The notes below the pieces were generated by a model, which made no database searches, had not been told where the DNA came from, and worked only from the letters and a program-made list of their open reading frames with translations. The position numbers were made by a program, and so were the translations under genes. Of a DNA stretch of 15,621 nt, positions 14,106-15,621 are shown piece by piece (the first letter of the stretch is position 1; each line of letters begins with the position of its first letter). This stretch comes from JBKJTP01 sp046590195 (GTDB lineage Bacteria > Bacteroidota > Ignavibacteria > Palsa-1295), in contig JBKJTP010000225.1 of NCBI GenBank assembly GCA_046590195.1, forward strand, positions 1-15,621. Reading direction: 5' to 3'.

Positions 14106-14519
14106 CTATTCCGCCTTGCGGCCGATGATCATCTGTCCGGTGCGGCGAACGAGATCGAGGACTTCTCGTGGAAGCCATAGCAGATCGTTCGGACGGATCT
14201 TGCCGAGCAGCCCGATCGTCTTCTTCGGATCGAACTTCATCATCTCGGAGAATGCGAGCACAGCAGTCTGCCGGATCTGCGAGTTCGCATCGCGCAGGAG
14301 CTGATCGACCGTCAGATAGACCTTGTCTTTGAGATGGATCTGGGTAGAGAAGTACTTGCCGAGGATGAGATAGGTGTTCTTGCGGACGAATTCATCAGTA
14401 TCCGACGCGTACTTCCGGATATTCTCGACTGTGCCCTTTGCGAGATCGCGTTCGATCTCCATCTGTAAGGCTTCGAGAAATTTGTCTTTCGCCTCTTTGG
14501 GCAACTCGCTGAACTTCAT
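14106..14519 (-). CDS. Small HEAT-repeat-like protein
   Basis: A 137-residue, largely helical, cytoplasmic protein of unknown function. Two HEAT-like helical pairs are visible: YASDTDEFVRKNTYLILGKYF (about 38-58) and LLRDANSQIRQTAVLAFSEM (about 74-93), each with the Asp...Val/Ile-Arg pattern between helices. There is no signal peptide, membrane segment or cysteine. The start ATG at 14519 follows a 55-bp gap after the Rieske gene. Its stop lies 4 bp before queG, which suggests a shared transcript and possibly a shared job. HEAT repeats usually bind protein or nucleic acid, so a tRNA- or QueG-binding helper is one possibility; this is inference. Confidence 0.78.
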   Translation of the reverse strand: MKFSELPKEAKDKFLEALQMEIERDLAKGTVENIRKYASDTDEFVRKNTYLILGKYFSTQIHLKDKVYLTVDQLLRDANSQIRQTAVLAFSEMMKFDPKKTIGLLGKIRPNDLLWLPREVLDLVRRTGQMIIGRKAE

Positions 14520-14556
14520 GCGTGGTGTAACGATGTGTTGACGCTCAGAATGCCCT

Positions 14557-14582
14557 GCTCAGTCATGGATTGGCTCAGTCAT
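14557..14582. repeat. Short direct repeat at the Rieske stop
   Basis: GCTCAGTCAT occurs at 14557-14566 and 14573-14582, a 16-bp period, with a degenerate third copy (GGCTCATCGG) just inside the coding region. The second copy overlaps the TGA stop of the Rieske gene. This looks like a small tandem duplication that may have reshaped the last codons (PTDD). Confidence 0.6.
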
Positions 14583-15039
14583 CGGTCGGCTCATCGGGCA
14601 GATCGATCTCATAGTGTTTCTCCTCGATGATCGGTTCTTCAACCCACACTTCATCATCGATCACCTTAACCTCGTAAGAAGGGACTGAGCCATCACCGAT
14701 GACAGACTTGCCTGTTACGATCGAGTACGTCCAGCCATGAAGCGGACACGCAACCGTCAGCGCGTGCTTATCGATGTAGCCTTCGGACAAGAGGGGAGAA
14801 TCCTGATGCGGACAGATATTGCTGATCGCGTAGATCTTCTCTTTGAGAAAGAAGAGAGCCAGCTCTGTCTTCTCCGCATAAACCACTTTGCCACGCGAGC
14901 CATTCTGCGGGATCTCAGAGACTTTGCATGCGTAGATAAAGCTCTTCAGGCCGGTAACTTTCGGTCCGTGAGCTAACTCTTCACGGGCTTCATTTAACGC
15001 CTTTTCCAGAGCATCTTCATCAACGCAGTCGTAACACAT
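14575..15039 (-). CDS. Rieske [2Fe-2S] protein with N-terminal CYDC motif
   Basis: A 154-residue soluble protein. The Rieske fold occupies about 32-135 and carries both cluster-binding boxes: CPHQDSP (C76, H78) and CPLHGW (C98, H101), 19 residues apart. GDGSVPSYEVKVIDDEVWVE is the typical final strand pair. Such small Rieske ferredoxins (NirD-like) shuttle electrons to oxygenases or reductases; the partner is unknown. The first residues, MCYDCVDEDALEKAL, add a CxxC pair (C2, C5) and a helix that are not part of the usual fold. The C-terminus is very acidic. The gene follows the MBL hydrolase by 12 bp on the same strand, so the two are probably co-transcribed. No signal peptide, so cytoplasmic. 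Confidence 0.88.
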   Translation of the reverse strand: MCYDCVDEDALEKALNEAREELAHGPKVTGLKSFIYACKVSEIPQNGSRGKVVYAEKTELALFFLKEKIYAISNICPHQDSPLLSEGYIDKHALTVACPLHGWTYSIVTGKSVIGDGSVPSYEVKVIDDEVWVEEPIIEEKHYEIDLPDEPTDD

Positions 15040-15051
15040 TATGCGTTGTTG

Positions 15052-15621
15052 TTAGACAGGTACCTCTTCGCCAGCCTTGAACCACTTGCTCGTTGCATCG
15101 AGCTTCGTGAAGCTCGACTCCGGATCGTGCTCGAAGAAGAGCATCCACTTCTCTTCATACAGACGAGGTGTGAGTGCCTTCTTTTCTTCGAGCGTCGTGA
15201 GAGGGTAGTTGTCGTAGCCCATCACGTAGGGCAAGTTCACATGCGCTTTTGTTGGCATGAGATCCGCGCAGAAGAATACGTGCTGATCGCCGTGATGTAT
15301 GTGCGGCAATTGCTGTGCGCGGGTGTGACCATTGAAGATCAGGAGCTCGATACCCGGCAAGATCTCGCCGGGACCATCGATCTCTTCGAGCAGACCTTCT
15401 GCAGCGATCGGCTCCCAGTCATGTGTGATGTAGCTTGCACGATCTTTCTCTGTCGGATTACGTGCCCATGCGAGATTCTCTTTCTGCACATAGACCTTCG
15501 CGTTCGGGAAGGTCGGTAACAACTTGCCATCTTGTTGCGATACGAGACCACCGCAATGATCGAAGTGAAGATGCGTTTGAATGACGTCTGTCACCTGATC
15601 TGCGGCGATGCCAAGCGCCTT
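15052..15621 (-). CDS. Metallo-beta-lactamase-fold hydrolase, C-terminal part
   Basis: The frame is open to the right edge, giving 189 residues without the true N-terminus. A GTG at 15594 lies inside the conserved fold and is not the start. THLHFDHCGG gives the HxHxDH dinuclear metal site (H17, H19, D21, H22 of the fragment). FNGHTRAQQ carries the third-motif histidine. FFCADLMPT supplies the bridging aspartate, and FFEHDP the last histidine. The order fits the glyoxalase-II/quorum-quenching-lactonase branch of the family, which hydrolyses thioesters or lactones; the substrate is not readable. No membrane segment is seen. It is the first visible gene of the leftward block that continues with the Rieske protein, HEAT protein, queG and trxB. 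Confidence 0.88.
   Translation of the reverse strand, partial: KALGIAADQVTDVIQTHLHFDHCGGLVSQQDGKLLPTFPNAKVYVQKENLAWARNPTEKDRASYITHDWEPIAAEGLLEEIDGPGEILPGIELLIFNGHTRAQQLPHIHHGDQHVFFCADLMPTKAHVNLPYVMGYDNYPLTTLEEKKALTPRLYEEKWMLFFEHDPESSFTKLDATSKWFKAGEEVPV

Noticed and set aside
1..15621. tRNA, rRNA, CRISPR, insertion sequence or prophage
   Set aside because: I found no cloverleaf with a TTCGA arm, no regularly spaced repeats, no transposase or integrase, and no terminal inverted repeats with target duplication.

Overview
The window looks like chromosomal DNA of a Gram-negative bacterium, most likely from the Bacteroidota/Chlorobiota/Kapabacteria side of the tree. Evidence for an outer membrane is a Kdo-8-phosphate phosphatase, a heptose-bisphosphatase-like enzyme, a 635-residue TonB-receptor-like outer-membrane barrel and a giant periplasmic TPR protein. 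Coding is moderately GC-rich. Ribosome sites are mostly weak, and one TAnnTTTG box is present. The phylum assignment is inference from gene content and style. Thirteen protein genes are supported: twelve on the minus strand and one (kdsC) on the plus strand. Two are cut by the window edges: dsbD at the left and a metallo-beta-lactamase-fold hydrolase at the right.

Layout, read left to right: (1) 1-1093, the N-terminal part of a DsbD-type thiol:disulfide reductant transporter, divergent from kdsC (1236-1787, plus). (2) 1791-2537, a single-pass membrane protein with a SPOR-like C-terminal end, convergent with kdsC across a 3-bp gap. (3) A 17-bp-arm inverted repeat (2598-2641), then a coupled pair transcribed leftwards: a 1198-residue TPR protein (4546-8142) followed with a 4-nt ATGA overlap by the outer-membrane barrel (2642-4549). 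(4) A surface-polysaccharide block: GT4 glycosyltransferase (10284-11645), polyprenyl glycosylphosphotransferase (8832-10280) and GmhB-like HAD phosphatase (8259-8789). A 7-bp tandem repeat touches the TTG start of the last gene. (5) A 349-bp gap without a recognised gene (11646-11994). (6) A redox/tRNA-modification block read leftwards: MBL hydrolase, Rieske protein, HEAT-repeat protein, epoxyqueuosine reductase QueG and thioredoxin reductase TrxB.

How the genes fit together: kdsC and the gmhB-like gene would supply LPS inner-core sugars. The glycosylphosphotransferase and GT4 enzyme would start and extend a lipid-linked glycan. The TPR/barrel pair would sit in the periplasm and outer membrane. 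DsbD and TrxB belong to the same electron path (NADPH to thioredoxin to periplasmic thiols) but lie far apart here. The most notable observations are: an A AAA AAG slippery heptamer at the end of the TPR gene, with the downstream barrel gene open in exactly the -1 frame; the heptanucleotide repeat at the gmhB-like start; and a QueG that lacks a C-terminal HEAT domain but has a separate HEAT-repeat gene 4 bp upstream. No CRISPR array, insertion sequence, rRNA or tRNA gene was seen.
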